A stretch of DNA of 64,000 bases. It comes from Glutamicibacter soli. Its GTDB lineage: Bacteria > Actinomycetota > Actinomycetes > Actinomycetales > Micrococcaceae. The stretch covers positions 310,001 through 374,000 of the forward strand of contig NZ_POAF01000002.1 of assembly GCF_003309065.1 (NCBI RefSeq), written 5' to 3'. The notes beneath the pieces are model-generated. The model was not told the DNA's origin. It made no database searches and saw only the letters and a program-made list of their open reading frames with translations. This document shows, one piece after another, positions 1-8,513 of this stretch (position 1 is its first letter; each line of letters starts with the position of its first letter). The translations under genes were made by a program, and so were the position numbers.

Positions 1-475
1 CCCGCAACGGCCTTCCGCGGAAGGCGCTGCGCGGCGCCTCTGGCGGGGCCACTGCGTGCAGGGAGCGCAGGTATCCCGTAAATTGCCGCGCATAGTGGTC
101 ACGTTGAACACGGGAAATGCCGGCTGCACTCACTCCGGGAACATAACGGCAGATGGAGAAGCTCCAGGGATATTCCGCGGTCGGCATCCCGGAAAACAGC
201 GGCGCACTCAGATCCAGTCCGCTGTCGGCCGCGGCCCGGTCCAACCATAGCCGTTCGCGTTCGGCCAGCTGCGCGGCCAAGGCCCGGCGGGGCACGCGCA
301 CCAGCAGCCGCTCCCCCAGCCGATAGACCTCATTGTCCCATCCCGTGGCCAGGTAGGAGATGGGAAGCCGCACCCACTGCTTCGGCGCCTGGCTAGCGAC
401 CAGCCGCTCCACGAGGGCCAGATCGATGGACGTTTCAGCCTCGGGAAAACCCGAAAGTGGTTGGGCGGTGGTCAT
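1..475 (-). CDS. APH-family phosphotransferase (partial, runs off left edge)
   Basis: The first 158 residues of a small-molecule kinase of the aminoglycoside phosphotransferase/choline kinase-like fold; the gene continues beyond base 1. Visible N-lobe features are GWDNEVYRLG at residues 45-54 (glycine-rich ATP loop position), LLVRVPRR at 57-64 (strand carrying the basic nucleotide contact) and SICRYVPG at 107-114 (hinge between lobes). The catalytic HGD and DxD motifs would lie in the missing C-terminal part, so activity cannot be judged. The start ATG at 473-475 is the first in frame. It follows the lipoprotein gene at 544-1035 on the same strand with a 68-bp gap. Substrate is unknown: this family covers antibiotics, sugars, homoserine and methylthioribose, so resistance should not be assumed. 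Confidence 0.8.
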   Translation of the reverse strand, partial: MTTAQPLSGFPEAETSIDLALVERLVASQAPKQWVRLPISYLATGWDNEVYRLGERLLVRVPRRALAAQLAERERLWLDRAAADSGLDLSAPLFSGMPTAEYPWSFSICRYVPGVSAAGISRVQRDHYARQFTGYLRSLHAVAPPEAPRSAFRGRPLR

Positions 476-543
476 CCAGCAATCCTAATGCAGACCTGGT
501 GATGACCCGATCCGCTGGGGCCAAATGGTCGGAGCGGACGGGC

Positions 544-1035
544 TTACCGGGTGATTTGCAGCAGCTTGATCGGGATGACGCAGGATGTACGGTCAAGATC
601 ATCCGTGGTTTTCAGCCGATTGCTCGTCCCAGTGTCATCGCACCAGTCCACGTCGGCCGGAATTGCGGTGACTTCCGAGGTGCCCGGGGGCATATCTTGC
701 GGGATAGCGAAGGTGAACTCAAAAGCGCCGTCGTCATCCATGGGTCCCTTGGTATCGAGCACGACGTTCCCTTCCGCGCCGGTCACAGTGACCTGGATCC
801 GGGCGTTCTCGCCATACCGCGGATTGCAGGTGGCGGCCGGAGCGGAAACGACCACTTCAGATCCCGGTCTGGCAACAGCGGGCGACACGGAGTATTCCGG
901 CGGCATGCACGGACCGTCATCTACGGCAGTCGGTCCCTTAGCAGAGCAGCCGGCCAATGCACTTGCCACACCAAGACCAAGCACAACAGTTAGTGCCGTG
1001 CCGTTGATTCTGAGTTGCTTCAGGATGCCTGACAT
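544..1035 (-). CDS. Hypothetical lipoprotein
   Basis: A 163-residue exported lipoprotein. A signal peptide with a hydrophobic core (residues 13-26) ends in the lipobox LAGC, so Cys30 should be lipidated after signal peptidase II cleavage. The mature part is rich in Pro, Thr and acidic residues and has four more cysteines, which could form two disulfides; a central stretch with RPGSEVVVSAPAATC looks like a beta-sandwich, but I recognise no family. The start ATG lies only 6 bases after a -10-like TAGGAT, and no Shine-Dalgarno is present, so the mRNA is probably leaderless (see promoter at 1042-1069). The gene is divergent from the ECF sigma gene at 1328, with 292 bp between them. Function unknown. 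Confidence 0.8.
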   Translation of the reverse strand: MSGILKQLRINGTALTVVLGLGVASALAGCSAKGPTAVDDGPCMPPEYSVSPAVARPGSEVVVSAPAATCNPRYGENARIQVTVTGAEGNVVLDTKGPMDDDGAFEFTFAIPQDMPPGTSEVTAIPADVDWCDDTGTSNRLKTTDDLDRTSCVIPIKLLQITR

Positions 1036-1041
1036 ATCGGA

Positions 1042-1069
1042 ATCCTATCCCGGATTGTGTGCTGTGCAA
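1042..1069 (-). promoter_or_regulatory. Probable leaderless promoter of the lipoprotein gene
   Basis: Read on the minus strand, TTGCAC (1064-1069) and TAGGAT (1042-1047) are separated by 16 bp. Six bases follow before the ATG at 1035, which puts the expected transcription start on or next to the start codon. Inferred from consensus match and spacing only. Confidence 0.5.
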
Positions 1070-1239
1070 GGTGGAAGGCCCGGCCTTTTCATCCTGTTCG
1101 CGACGTACTTTCTTGGCACGACAGCCCCCGTTTTCTTCTGACACAACTACCGTGCTTTGACCAGCACAAAGTACTACCACCATTAGTCTCCGCGAGGCTG
1201 CAGAATACTCAGGCGTTCGAGCCCCGGAGGCTAGTCTAG

Positions 1240-1259
1240 GAAATAGTGAAAACTATTTC
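1240..1259. promoter_or_regulatory. Inverted repeat upstream of the ECF sigma gene
   Basis: Perfect 8-bp arms, GAAATAGT and ACTATTTC, separated by GAAA. It lies about 70 bp before the ECF sigma start at 1328, in the shared divergent intergenic region (1036-1327) that otherwise shows no gene. It could be an operator or a small hairpin in the sigma-gene leader. The arms are A/T-rich and no U-tract follows, so a terminator is less likely. Confidence 0.4.
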
Positions 1260-1327
1260 TGTTCTGGTGTCAGGATTCGTCCGCGAGTGGGAATAAACAA
1301 GTAAAGGCACTCGCACCAAAGGACAAA

Positions 1328-1867
1328 ATGACCATACAGACCGAGGATCCGCCAGAAGTGGACCGGAGTTCTCATAACCGCCAAGAACTTTTCGAAAAGT
1401 TCTTCCGCCAGCACCATGACCCGGCAATTAGGTACGGTATTCGCCGCGGTCTCTCAGATAGCGATGCACGAGAAGTCGCCGCGGATGCCATGAGGATTGT
1501 TTGGCAGAAATGCGAAGTGCTTGATGAATCCGCAATCCCTTTTCTCTACAAAACCTGCTGGCATCTTGTGCAGCATGTGTACCGGGACCAACTGCGGCGA
1601 TTCGACGCAGAGTCCCGAGCCAGGCAGCATCATGAATTCAGCAGCACCCGTGAAACGGCGAAGGACGACGCGGAGCGCCTTCGAGAGGCCGTCAACAGCT
1701 TGGGCGAGCCGGGCTCCGAAATCATCAGGCTGCTCTATTGGGACGGGCTGACTGCAGCGCAGGTCGCAGCCGTCACCAACCGCACCGAACAAGCAGTGTG
1801 GACGCAGGCCAGCAGGTCGAGACGCAAGCTAGCCAAGATCCTGAAAGGCAACCGTCATGGAAACTAA
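1328..1867 (+). CDS. ECF-type RNA polymerase sigma factor
   Basis: A 179-residue sigma-70 family protein with only regions 2 and 4, the ECF layout. Region 2 covers roughly residues 18-95 (LFEKFFRQHH through DAMRIVWQK, then the promoter-melting segment with the aromatic and basic residues YKTCWHLVQHVYRD). Region 4 covers about 115-172, including the helix-turn-helix LTAAQVAAVTNRTEQAVWT followed by SRRKL. The start ATG has a purine-rich AAAGGA just upstream. Its last 11 bp overlap the next gene, so the two are translationally coupled, the usual arrangement for an ECF factor and its membrane regulator. The stress it answers to cannot be read from sequence. Confidence 0.88.
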   Translation: MTIQTEDPPEVDRSSHNRQELFEKFFRQHHDPAIRYGIRRGLSDSDAREVAADAMRIVWQKCEVLDESAIPFLYKTCWHLVQHVYRDQLRRFDAESRARQHHEFSSTRETAKDDAERLREAVNSLGEPGSEIIRLLYWDGLTAAQVAAVTNRTEQAVWTQASRSRRKLAKILKGNRHGN

Positions 1868-2963
1868 TTTGGAATCGCGGCTACGCGGTGCAGATCCTGC
1901 CCACAACTTGCCGATCTCATCGAACGGGGCCGAAGTGCTGGCCCAAATCTTGTCAACTGACATCAAATTCCAGGAGCCAGAAGCCCCAGGCAATGTCGTC
2001 CCACTATCCAGCGCCCGTTCATCTCGGAGGGTTCTCCGTCCGCGTGTTGCTTGGAGTGCTGCCGCGGCACTAATTGTCGGAATTCTTGCCATGGGGTTGA
2101 CGTGGTTCAACACACCGCAGGCGACCGCGGGATTGGTACCCGCACTGATTACGACGCCCACCGGACAGGACCGTGACGAAGCGCTCGAAAGTCTCCTGAA
2201 GAAGGCCCGAGCGACAAAGGACCCTCAGGGCTTCGACGAGCAAACGTACCAAATGAAGAGCCTGCGTGAGACTTCAGTGCCCAAGCGGGTTTCGACGATT
2301 GAAGAAAACGAAGCCTTCAGTCCTGTAAGCGAATACGACTACGTGAGCGTACGCCGACCGGACGGCCTGCTTGAACGCTATTCAACAAGTTTGGGAATCG
2401 TTTCCGCGCGAACCGGCGAGCGAATTCCCGACCAGGATATGGATACCGGCAAGAGAATTCCGCTTGGAAGAACCACCCGGGAACTGAGTTTGACCGAAGC
2501 CGAATTGACCGAATTCGAGAAAACGAATTCGGTATGGGAGCGCTTCCACATTCCTGACAACGCCAAGGACTTAGATGCCAAAGTGCGAAGCACTTCCGCA
2601 AACGGCATGGCCATGTTCACGGGCAACCCGGAGACGGCGCTCTTCGAGGTGCTTGGATTTCATATGGTCGATTGGAATCCCAGTCAGGCGCAGAGCGCGG
2701 CGGTCCTTGAATTGCTTCAGGGCCGAACCGATATCACCTTCGACGGTGAAACTACCGATCGGCTAGGTCGGACCGGTCTCGTGTTTTCCTTGAACCAAGA
2801 CTATGTCCCGGGTTATATCCCGACCGATATTCTGACCTACCGGTATTCGTTCATTTTCGATTCAACGACTGGCCATTTGAACGCCTTCGAAGAGGTCGCG
2901 GCCAATGTCGACGGATTCGTCCAGGGCGGAACGCTCAACAGCATTACTGTCGCGCCCCTCTGA
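1857..2963 (+). CDS. Membrane protein coupled to the ECF sigma factor; probable anti-sigma/sensor
   Basis: A 368-residue single-pass membrane protein. Residues 1-62 are predicted cytoplasmic, one hydrophobic segment covers about 63-85 (WSAAAALIVGILAMGLTWF), and some 280 residues lie outside. The first 62 residues are too short for a full ASD domain and lack the HxxxCxxC zinc motif of ZAS anti-sigma factors. The outer part resembles the CU044_5270-type proteins often found next to actinobacterial ECF genes, although I can only judge this from general layout (a long acidic and Thr-rich sensor domain). It starts inside the sigma gene with an 11-bp overlap. Inference: it anchors or tunes the sigma factor. 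A bidirectional terminator follows. Confidence 0.7.
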   Translation: METNLESRLRGADPAHNLPISSNGAEVLAQILSTDIKFQEPEAPGNVVPLSSARSSRRVLRPRVAWSAAAALIVGILAMGLTWFNTPQATAGLVPALITTPTGQDRDEALESLLKKARATKDPQGFDEQTYQMKSLRETSVPKRVSTIEENEAFSPVSEYDYVSVRRPDGLLERYSTSLGIVSARTGERIPDQDMDTGKRIPLGRTTRELSLTEAELTEFEKTNSVWERFHIPDNAKDLDAKVRSTSANGMAMFTGNPETALFEVLGFHMVDWNPSQAQSAAVLELLQGRTDITFDGETTDRLGRTGLVFSLNQDYVPGYIPTDILTYRYSFIFDSTTGHLNAFEEVAANVDGFVQGGTLNSITVAPL

Positions 2964-2978
2964 TCCGATTCAACAAAC

Positions 2979-3017
2979 GAGGCTCCCATTTCCGTCAGCG
3001 ACGGAAACGGGAGCCTC
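2979..3017. terminator. Bidirectional terminator
   Basis: Inverted repeat with outer arms GAGGCTCCC and GGGAGCCTC and inner arms TTTCCGTC and GACGGAAA around a 3-base loop. It sits between the convergent ECF-associated gene (ends 2963) and gatB (ends 3038). Confidence 0.8.
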
Positions 3018-3037
3018 AGTTGTTTGAGCAGCGAACC

Positions 3038-4546
3038 TTAGAGGCCCAGCTTCTCCATCACGATCTCGCGGACGCGACCGGCGTCGGCCTGGCCGCGGGT
3101 GGCCTTCATGACCGGGCCCATCAGCGCACCGATGGCCTGCATCTTGCCGCCCTTGATCTTCTCGACCACGTCAGGCATGGCCGCGATGGCGTCATCCACG
3201 GCCTTGCCCAGCGCGTCGTCGTCGTTCACGACTGCCAGCGAGCGCTTCTCGACGATCTCCGCCGGGGAGCCCTCCCCTGCCAGCACGAATTCCAGGACCT
3301 GGCGGGCGATCTTGTCATTGATCTTCTTCGCTTCGATCAGCGAGTTCAGCTCAACGATGGTCTGCGGCGTGACACCCAGATCCGCGATCTCCTTCTCGGC
3401 GGCCTTGGCCAGACGGGCGATCTCGCCCATCCACCACTTGCGGGCCACGGCGGCGGAGGTACCGGCGGCGATGGTCGCCTCAATCTCGTCCAGCACGCCG
3501 GCGTTCACGACGTCGCGGAACTCCTTGTCCGCGTAGCCCCACTCGGCCTTCAGCCGCTTGCGGCGGTCTGCCGGGGGCTCCGGCAGGCGGGAGCGCAGCT
3601 CCTCGACCCATTCGGCGGTGGTGACGATCGGCACCAGGTCCGGCTCCGGGAAGTAGCGGTAGTCATCCGCATCCGACTTCGGACGGCCCGAGGTGGTGGA
3701 GCGGGTGTCCTCATGCCAGTGGCGGGTTTCCTGGACGATCTTGTTCCCGGAATCCAGCACTGCCGCGTGGCGCTCGATCTCGAAACGCACGGCGTGCTCC
3801 ACCGCGCGCAGCGAGTTCACGTTCTTGGTCTCGGTTCGGGTGCCGAACTTCTCGGCGTCCTTCGGCATCAGCGAAACGTTGGCATCGCAGCGCACGTTGC
3901 CGCGTTCCATCTTCGCGTCCGAGACACCCAGGTTCTTCACGATCTCGCGGATCGCTGCCACGTAGGCGCGGGCCAGCTCCGGGGCGCGCTTGCCGGCGCC
4001 CACGATCGGCTTGGTCACGATCTCCACCAGCGGCACGCCGGCGCGGTTGTAGTCGACCAGCGAGTAGTCGGCGCCCTGGATGCGGCCTGCGGCGCCGCCC
4101 ATGTGGGTCAGCTTGCCGGCGTCCTCCTCCATGTGGGCGCGCTCGATCTCCACGCGGAAGACCTCGCCGTCCTCCAGCTCGATGTCCAGCCAGCCGTCAT
4201 GGGCGATCGGGTCATCGTACTGGGAGGTCTGGAAGTTCTTCGGGGTGTCCGGGTAGAAATAGTTCTTTCGGGCGAAACCGCACTTTTCGGCGATCTGGCA
4301 GTTCAGCGCCAGGCCGATCAGGATGGAGTACTCCACGGCGGTCTTGTTGACCACCGGCAGCACGCCTGGCAGGCCCAGGTCCACCGGGGTGACGTTGGTG
4401 TTCGGGGCGTCGCCGAAGGCGTTCGGGGCGTCGGAGAACATCTTGGTTTTGGTGTTCAGCTCCACGTGGACTTCGAAGCCCAGCACCGGATCATAGCGAT
4501 CCAGGGCCTCGTCGAAATCGACTAGTTCATCGGTGTAGTTGCTCAT
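3038..4546 (-). CDS. gatB: Asp-tRNA(Asn)/Glu-tRNA(Gln) amidotransferase subunit B
   Basis: A 502-residue GatB, normal family length. It binds the mischarged Glu-tRNA(Gln) or Asp-tRNA(Asn), phosphorylates the side-chain carboxylate with ATP and transfers the ammonia delivered from GatA. Visible signatures are the catalytic-cradle motifs around YPDTPKNFQTSQYDDPI (about residues 94-112) and VDYNRAGVPLVEIVTKP (about 163-179), with the tRNA-binding YqeY-like tail at about 355-500. It is the last gene of gatC-gatA-gatB on this strand, starting 6 bp after gatA. Actinobacteria commonly lack GlnRS, so the enzyme is expected to be essential. Confidence 0.97.
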   Translation of the reverse strand: MSNYTDELVDFDEALDRYDPVLGFEVHVELNTKTKMFSDAPNAFGDAPNTNVTPVDLGLPGVLPVVNKTAVEYSILIGLALNCQIAEKCGFARKNYFYPDTPKNFQTSQYDDPIAHDGWLDIELEDGEVFRVEIERAHMEEDAGKLTHMGGAAGRIQGADYSLVDYNRAGVPLVEIVTKPIVGAGKRAPELARAYVAAIREIVKNLGVSDAKMERGNVRCDANVSLMPKDAEKFGTRTETKNVNSLRAVEHAVRFEIERHAAVLDSGNKIVQETRHWHEDTRSTTSGRPKSDADDYRYFPEPDLVPIVTTAEWVEELRSRLPEPPADRRKRLKAEWGYADKEFRDVVNAGVLDEIEATIAAGTSAAVARKWWMGEIARLAKAAEKEIADLGVTPQTIVELNSLIEAKKINDKIARQVLEFVLAGEGSPAEIVEKRSLAVVNDDDALGKAVDDAIAAMPDVVEKIKGGKMQAIGALMGPVMKATRGQADAGRVREIVMEKLGL

Positions 4547-4552
4547 GATTCC

Positions 4553-6091
4553 CTAGGCCTCCTGCGCGATCGAAGCGGTGTCAATGGCTGGTGCCTGCGA
4601 GATGAGGGTGTGGCCCCACTGCTTTTCCAGCAGGGTCTCCAGTGCGGCACCGGCGCGGTACAGGCGGGCATCCTCGTAGGCCGGAGCCAGGAACTGGATG
4701 CCCACCGGCAGGCCCTCGGACAGGCCGCCGGGCACGGTGATGCCCGGGACGCCGGCGAGGTTTGCCGGGATGGTGGCCACGTCGTTGAGGTACATGGCAA
4801 CCGGGTCGTTGTCGTTCGCGCCGAGCTCGAAAGCCACGGTCGGAGCGGTCGGGGAGATCAGCACGTCGGCCTGCTCGAACGCGGCGTCGAAGTCGCGCTG
4901 GATCAGGGTGCGGACCTTCTGGGCCGAACCGTAGTAGGCGTCGTAGTAGCCGGCGCTCAGGGCGTAGGTGCCCAGGATGATGCGGCGCTTGACCTCGTCG
5001 CCGAAGCCGGCGGCGCGGGTGGCGCCCATGACGCGCTCAATGGTGAGCGGACCCTCGGTCGGCAGCACACGCTGGCCGAAGCGCACGCCGTCGAACTTGG
5101 CGAGGTTCGAGGAGACCTCGGAAGGCATGATCAGGTAGTAGGCGCCCAGCGCGTACTTGAAGTTCGGGCAGGAAACCTCAACGATTTCCGCGCCGGCGTT
5201 CTTGAGCAGCTCAAGGGACTCGTTGAAGCGCGCCTGCACGCCCTTCTGGTAGCCCTCGCCCTGCAATTCCTTGATGACGCCAACACGCACACCGGACAGG
5301 TCGCCGGCGGCGCCGGTCTGCGCGGCGGCCACCAGGCCTTCGAGGTCCTGCGGCAGCGAGGTGGAGTCCTTCGGGTCGTGCCCGCCGATCAGTTCCTGCA
5401 GCAGCGCCGAGTCCAGCACGGTGCGGGACACCGGGCCGATCTGGTCCAGCGAGGAGGCCATGGCGATGGCGCCGTAGCGCGAGACCGCGCCGTAGGTCGG
5501 CTTCACGCCCACGGTACCGGTGACGGCGCCAGGCTGGCGGATGGAGCCGCCGGTGTCGGTACCCAGGGCCAGCGGGGCTTCGAAGGCCGCCACGGCTGCT
5601 GCCGAGCCGCCGCCGGAGCCGCCCGGGATGCGGCCCAGGTCCCACGGGTTGCGGGTCACGCCGTAGGCCGAGTGCTCGGTGGAGGAACCCATCGCGAACT
5701 CGTCGAGGTTGGTCTTGCCCAGCATCGGGAGCTTCGCGGCGCGGATCTTCTCAATCACCGTCGCGTCGTATGGGCTCATCCAGCCCTCGAGCATCTTGGA
5801 TGCGGCGGTGGTCGGCTGGCCCTTGGTGACGATCAGGTCCTTGATGGCGATCGGCACGCCGGCCAGCGGGTGCAGCGCTTCGGCTTCGGCGCCGCCGGCG
5901 GCGCGGATGGCGTCCACCTCCGCGGCCACGGCGAGCGCTTCCTCGGCGTTAACGTGCAGGAAGGCGTTCAGGGTGCCGTCGACCTCGGCGATGCGGTCTA
6001 GGTGCGCCTGGACGGCTTCCACGGAGGTGGTTTCGCCGGCGCGCAGCTTGGCTGCCAGTTCGGCGGCGGAGAGCTTAATCAGTTCGTTCAC
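4553..6091 (-). CDS. gatA: Asp-tRNA(Asn)/Glu-tRNA(Gln) amidotransferase subunit A
   Basis: A 512-residue amidase-signature protein that hydrolyses glutamine to supply ammonia through the channel to GatB. The Ser-cisSer-Lys catalytic system is visible: the lysine in [17 protein letters not shown] (about residue 82), the [11 protein letters not shown] loop (about 155-165) and the nucleophile region [13 protein letters not shown] (about 177-189). Length and motifs are complete. It lies between gatC (6 bp upstream) and gatB (6 bp downstream), so the three genes form one transcription unit. Confidence 0.97.
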   Translation of the reverse strand: MNELIKLSAAELAAKLRAGETTSVEAVQAHLDRIAEVDGTLNAFLHVNAEEALAVAAEVDAIRAAGGAEAEALHPLAGVPIAIKDLIVTKGQPTTAASKMLEGWMSPYDATVIEKIRAAKLPMLGKTNLDEFAMGSSTEHSAYGVTRNPWDLGRIPGGSGGGSAAAVAAFEAPLALGTDTGGSIRQPGAVTGTVGVKPTYGAVSRYGAIAMASSLDQIGPVSRTVLDSALLQELIGGHDPKDSTSLPQDLEGLVAAAQTGAAGDLSGVRVGVIKELQGEGYQKGVQARFNESLELLKNAGAEIVEVSCPNFKYALGAYYLIMPSEVSSNLAKFDGVRFGQRVLPTEGPLTIERVMGATRAAGFGDEVKRRIILGTYALSAGYYDAYYGSAQKVRTLIQRDFDAAFEQADVLISPTAPTVAFELGANDNDPVAMYLNDVATIPANLAGVPGITVPGGLSEGLPVGIQFLAPAYEDARLYRAGAALETLLEKQWGHTLISQAPAIDTASIAQEA

Positions 6092-6096
6092 GTGGA

Positions 6097-6393
6097 TTAT
6101 TCACCATCCAAAATTGCCGGGACCTTGAAGCGATCCGAGTCCGAATCCGGCGCGTTGAGCAGCACGTCGTCGATGCTCAGCGTCTGGCCCACCACGTCCT
6201 CGCGCAGGACGTTGGTCAGCGGGATCGGGTGGCTGGTTGCTGGAATGTCGGAGGAGGCGACTTCGCTGACAGACGCGATGGCACCGACGATAGCGTCGAG
6301 TTCACCGGTCATCTTGTCCAGCTCTGCGTCGCTCATCTCGATGTGGGCCAACTGTGCCAGGTGCACAAGGTCCTCACGGCTGATGGCAGACAT
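6097..6393 (-). CDS. gatC: Asp-tRNA(Asn)/Glu-tRNA(Gln) amidotransferase subunit C
   Basis: A 98-residue GatC, the belt-like subunit that wraps around GatA and GatB and stabilises the complex. It opens with [22 protein letters not shown], typical of the family, and ends with the conserved region giving [10 protein letters not shown] and an aspartate-rich tail ([13 protein letters not shown]) that contacts GatA. AGGGAG lies 4 bases before the ATG. It heads the gatCAB operon. A palindrome ATAGAC-AA-GTCTAT at 6424-6437, 30-45 bp upstream, may belong to the promoter region, but I cannot fix a start site. Confidence 0.95.
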   Translation of the reverse strand: MSAISREDLVHLAQLAHIEMSDAELDKMTGELDAIVGAIASVSEVASSDIPATSHPIPLTNVLREDVVGQTLSIDDVLLNAPDSDSDRFKVPAILDGE

Positions 6394-6478
6394 ATATCTC
6401 CCTAGAATGGGCGGATGGGTTTCATAGACAAGTCTATCCCGTGCCGGACTGCCATCAGGCCGTAATGTGGCGCATCAG

Positions 6479-7036
6479 CTACGCTGTGCGCAATACCAAA
6501 CCGGCCAGGTCCTGCCCCAAGGCGTTCTCCCAATATCCCACGACCCCGGACTGGGCTCCGGCCAAGCGCACCGGACGGCGGATGATCTGCAGCTTCTTTC
6601 CGGCGGCGTCCTTGGTCAGGGCGACCCGCGGTTCGTCCATAAAGGATTCGGTGTGGTGCTGCGGGACGGCCTTGCCGTCGGCGAACGCCTGCAGCTGCGC
6701 GGTGAAGACCGGGTCTCCTTCGGCGTCGTAGATGTAGCGGGTGCCGAGGATGCCATGCTCGCTGGTACCCAGCAGATACTTCTGGGCCCCGGGCAACGGC
6801 GCGTCCCGGTAGGTCAGCGGTACGTGGTAGATGACGTCGCTCAGATCGGCGTTATCCGCATAAAGACGGAACTCGATGCCGACCTCCCCGGCAGGGTCTT
6901 CCAGCCGGAACCCCCCGACGTGGATGAGCTGCGGCTTCTTCTTGCCGGTGAAGAAATCCTGGCGGACCAGCCAGTCTTCAACCAGCTCGTTTTTGCTCGG
7001 CTTCATCGTCGTGTTGTAGATGATTCCCATGCGCAT
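6479..7036 (-). CDS. Stand-alone maltokinase N-terminal cap-like protein
   Basis: A 185-residue protein resembling the cap module (Mak_N_cap type) found at the front of mycobacterial maltokinases and related glycogen-pathway proteins. Supporting stretches are LVEDWLVRQDFFTGKKKPQ near the start (about residues 18-36), the central VPLTYRDAPLPGAQKYLLG (about 72-90), then EHGILGTRYIYDAEGDPVF and a late strand around RPVRLAGAQSGVVG. No kinase lobe follows: the protein simply stops after LAGLVLRTA, so it cannot itself phosphorylate maltose. It ends 85 bp upstream of gatC on the same strand and starts near 7036 (a second ATG six bases in is possible). Role unknown; perhaps glycan binding or a partner of a separate kinase. 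Confidence 0.65.
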   Translation of the reverse strand: MRMGIIYNTTMKPSKNELVEDWLVRQDFFTGKKKPQLIHVGGFRLEDPAGEVGIEFRLYADNADLSDVIYHVPLTYRDAPLPGAQKYLLGTSEHGILGTRYIYDAEGDPVFTAQLQAFADGKAVPQHHTESFMDEPRVALTKDAAGKKLQIIRRPVRLAGAQSGVVGYWENALGQDLAGLVLRTA

Positions 7037-7099
7037 CGACTTTCAGGTGGGTTGTTTTGGCACAAGCACTGCACCAAATGATCAGGAGCCAGGTCGTTT

Positions 7100-7694
7100 A
7101 TGCCTAGCATAGACGGCATGGAAACTAACTGCGAGTGGACCACCGGGGAGCAAACCCAGGCCTACGGGACAACGCTGTTTGAAGTCGATGCAGTTGTGCT
7201 GCGAGAGTCCGAGCCGGAGGACTTCGCGGTGCTATCTCTGTCGTTGAACGATCCGCGGTGGGCCGGGGCGCAGCAAAAGGTTGCCAAGCCCCAGCTTTCC
7301 CAGCATCCGGCGGACCGGTTCGCGTCCTGGTGCCGCAATCGGTCGGAGGGCGGCGATGCAGGCTTCAGCATTTTCGAGGAAACCACCGCTCCCCTGGTGG
7401 GGCATGCGACGTTGTACGGCGGCACGCTCCCCGTCGCATTGCCGACCTGTCGATCATGACCGGCCCGAAATACGTGGACAAGGGATTGGTCACCCGCGCG
7501 ATGAAACTCATGTGCAGTTATGGTTTCAAGGCATTGGGCCTGCACCCCGTCAGCCTGCGCGTGGCTTCCTATAACCCCGGGCCATCCGAGCCTGGGAAAA
7601 GGCTGGTTTCAATATCGAGGGCAGTGAACGGGATTCGCATTTCCATGACGAGCTCATCGTGGGAATCGTGGACTGCGGCTACTTCGCCAGCTGA
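7100..7694 (+). pseudogene. GNAT (RimJ/RimL-like) acetyltransferase, two frameshifts
   Basis: A GNAT N-acetyltransferase split across three frames. Frame one gives the N-terminal part up to LVGHATLYGG near 7429. Frame two resumes at RIADLSIMTGP (7435) and carries the acetyl-CoA region YVDKGLVTRAMKLMC and LHPVSLRVASYNP. Frame three resumes at RAIRAWEKAGF (from about 7579) and ends GIVDCGYFAS with TGA at 7692-7694. Both shifts look like loss of a single base, one near 7433 and one in the C-run at 7575-7578. Put back in frame, the pieces give one continuous family member with the classic NPRAIRAWEKAGF motif. Either a decaying gene or two sequencing errors. Confidence 0.8.
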
Positions 7695-7866
7695 CACCGT
7701 ATTCTTGGCCGGTTGTACAGTTCGAAGGTGCACAGATAGGCTACCGGCAAGCAACCGAAGCTGTCCGTGGCTGCACAAGGATATCTGCAGTCTGACTTGA
7801 AGTATCATTCATACTCACCGGCGGCCAAAGCCGCAGTCAAGCGGTAGACCGACAAGGAGAAAATAG

Positions 7867-8457
7867 ATGAAGCAAGGCCGCATCGCAGCGTTGGCAGCTT
7901 GCCTGTCCTTGGGACTTGTCTCCTGTACGAGCCCTGGTCTGCCGCAAGGGGAGGAAATCCCGACGCCAACACCCACCACTTCTTGCGATCGACCATATGT
8001 GGTCAGTGCGGGGCAGTCCGAAGGAAAACCCCAATTCATCCGGGTTGACAGGTTCTACGATCAGGATCTGGGCAAAACAGTGCTCGATCAGGAAGTTGCA
8101 TCTTCCGTCGCGTGGACCCCGCTGCCCGCATGGGACAACCTTGATGCGGTTGTCACTGCAGTGAATGCCGTATCTCCTGACCGGCTCGAAGAACTGCCCT
8201 TCCCCCGCGCCGGCGAATTTGATTCGCTGCTCGCCAATTCCGATCGATCTGCCGGCAATTTGGTGTACCTCGCCGCGACGCCGCTGACCCATGAATTCAG
8301 CGTCCAATGCCAGAATGAGCCGGAAAACCGGTACAAGCTGGAATTCTCCACGTGGATCGATCCCGACTCGGGAGTTCTGGACTGCTCCTTGACGCTGGAT
8401 GCGAAAGCTCCGGATGCGGCGCGCAAGGCGTACGGGGCCTACTGCCAAGAGGCGTAA
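7867..8457 (+). CDS. Hypothetical lipoprotein
   Basis: A 196-residue exported lipoprotein: signal peptide with a hydrophobic core (ALAACLSLGLV) and lipobox LVSC, lipidated cysteine at residue 20. The mature part starts with a Pro/Thr-rich linker (PTPTPTTSC), then a mixed alpha/beta domain with four further cysteines that could pair (Cys40, the one in FSVQCQNEPEN, and two near the C-terminus). A good Shine-Dalgarno, AAGGAG, lies 8 bases before the ATG. It faces the penicillin-binding protein gene and the two share a hairpin terminator. I recognise no family; the cell-surface location is the only supported statement. Confidence 0.75.
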   Translation: MKQGRIAALAACLSLGLVSCTSPGLPQGEEIPTPTPTTSCDRPYVVSAGQSEGKPQFIRVDRFYDQDLGKTVLDQEVASSVAWTPLPAWDNLDAVVTAVNAVSPDRLEELPFPRAGEFDSLLANSDRSAGNLVYLAATPLTHEFSVQCQNEPENRYKLEFSTWIDPDSGVLDCSLTLDAKAPDAARKAYGAYCQEA

Positions 8458-8471
8458 GCCGCAATCAGAAA

Positions 8472-8499
8472 CTGCCCTCCAGAAATTCCTGGAGGGCAG
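8472..8499. terminator. Bidirectional terminator
   Basis: Perfect 11-bp arms CTGCCCTCCAG and CTGGAGGGCAG with a 6-base loop, between the convergent lipoprotein gene (ends 8457) and the penicillin-binding protein gene (ends 8514). Confidence 0.85.
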
Positions 8500-8513
8500 C
8501 GCGAACCTGATGC

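Noticed and set aside
3020-4525. 501-codon open frame opposite gatB
   Set aside because: Antisense to an unmistakable GatB; its His/Gly/Leu/Arg-rich composition is what a G/C-rich reverse frame gives.
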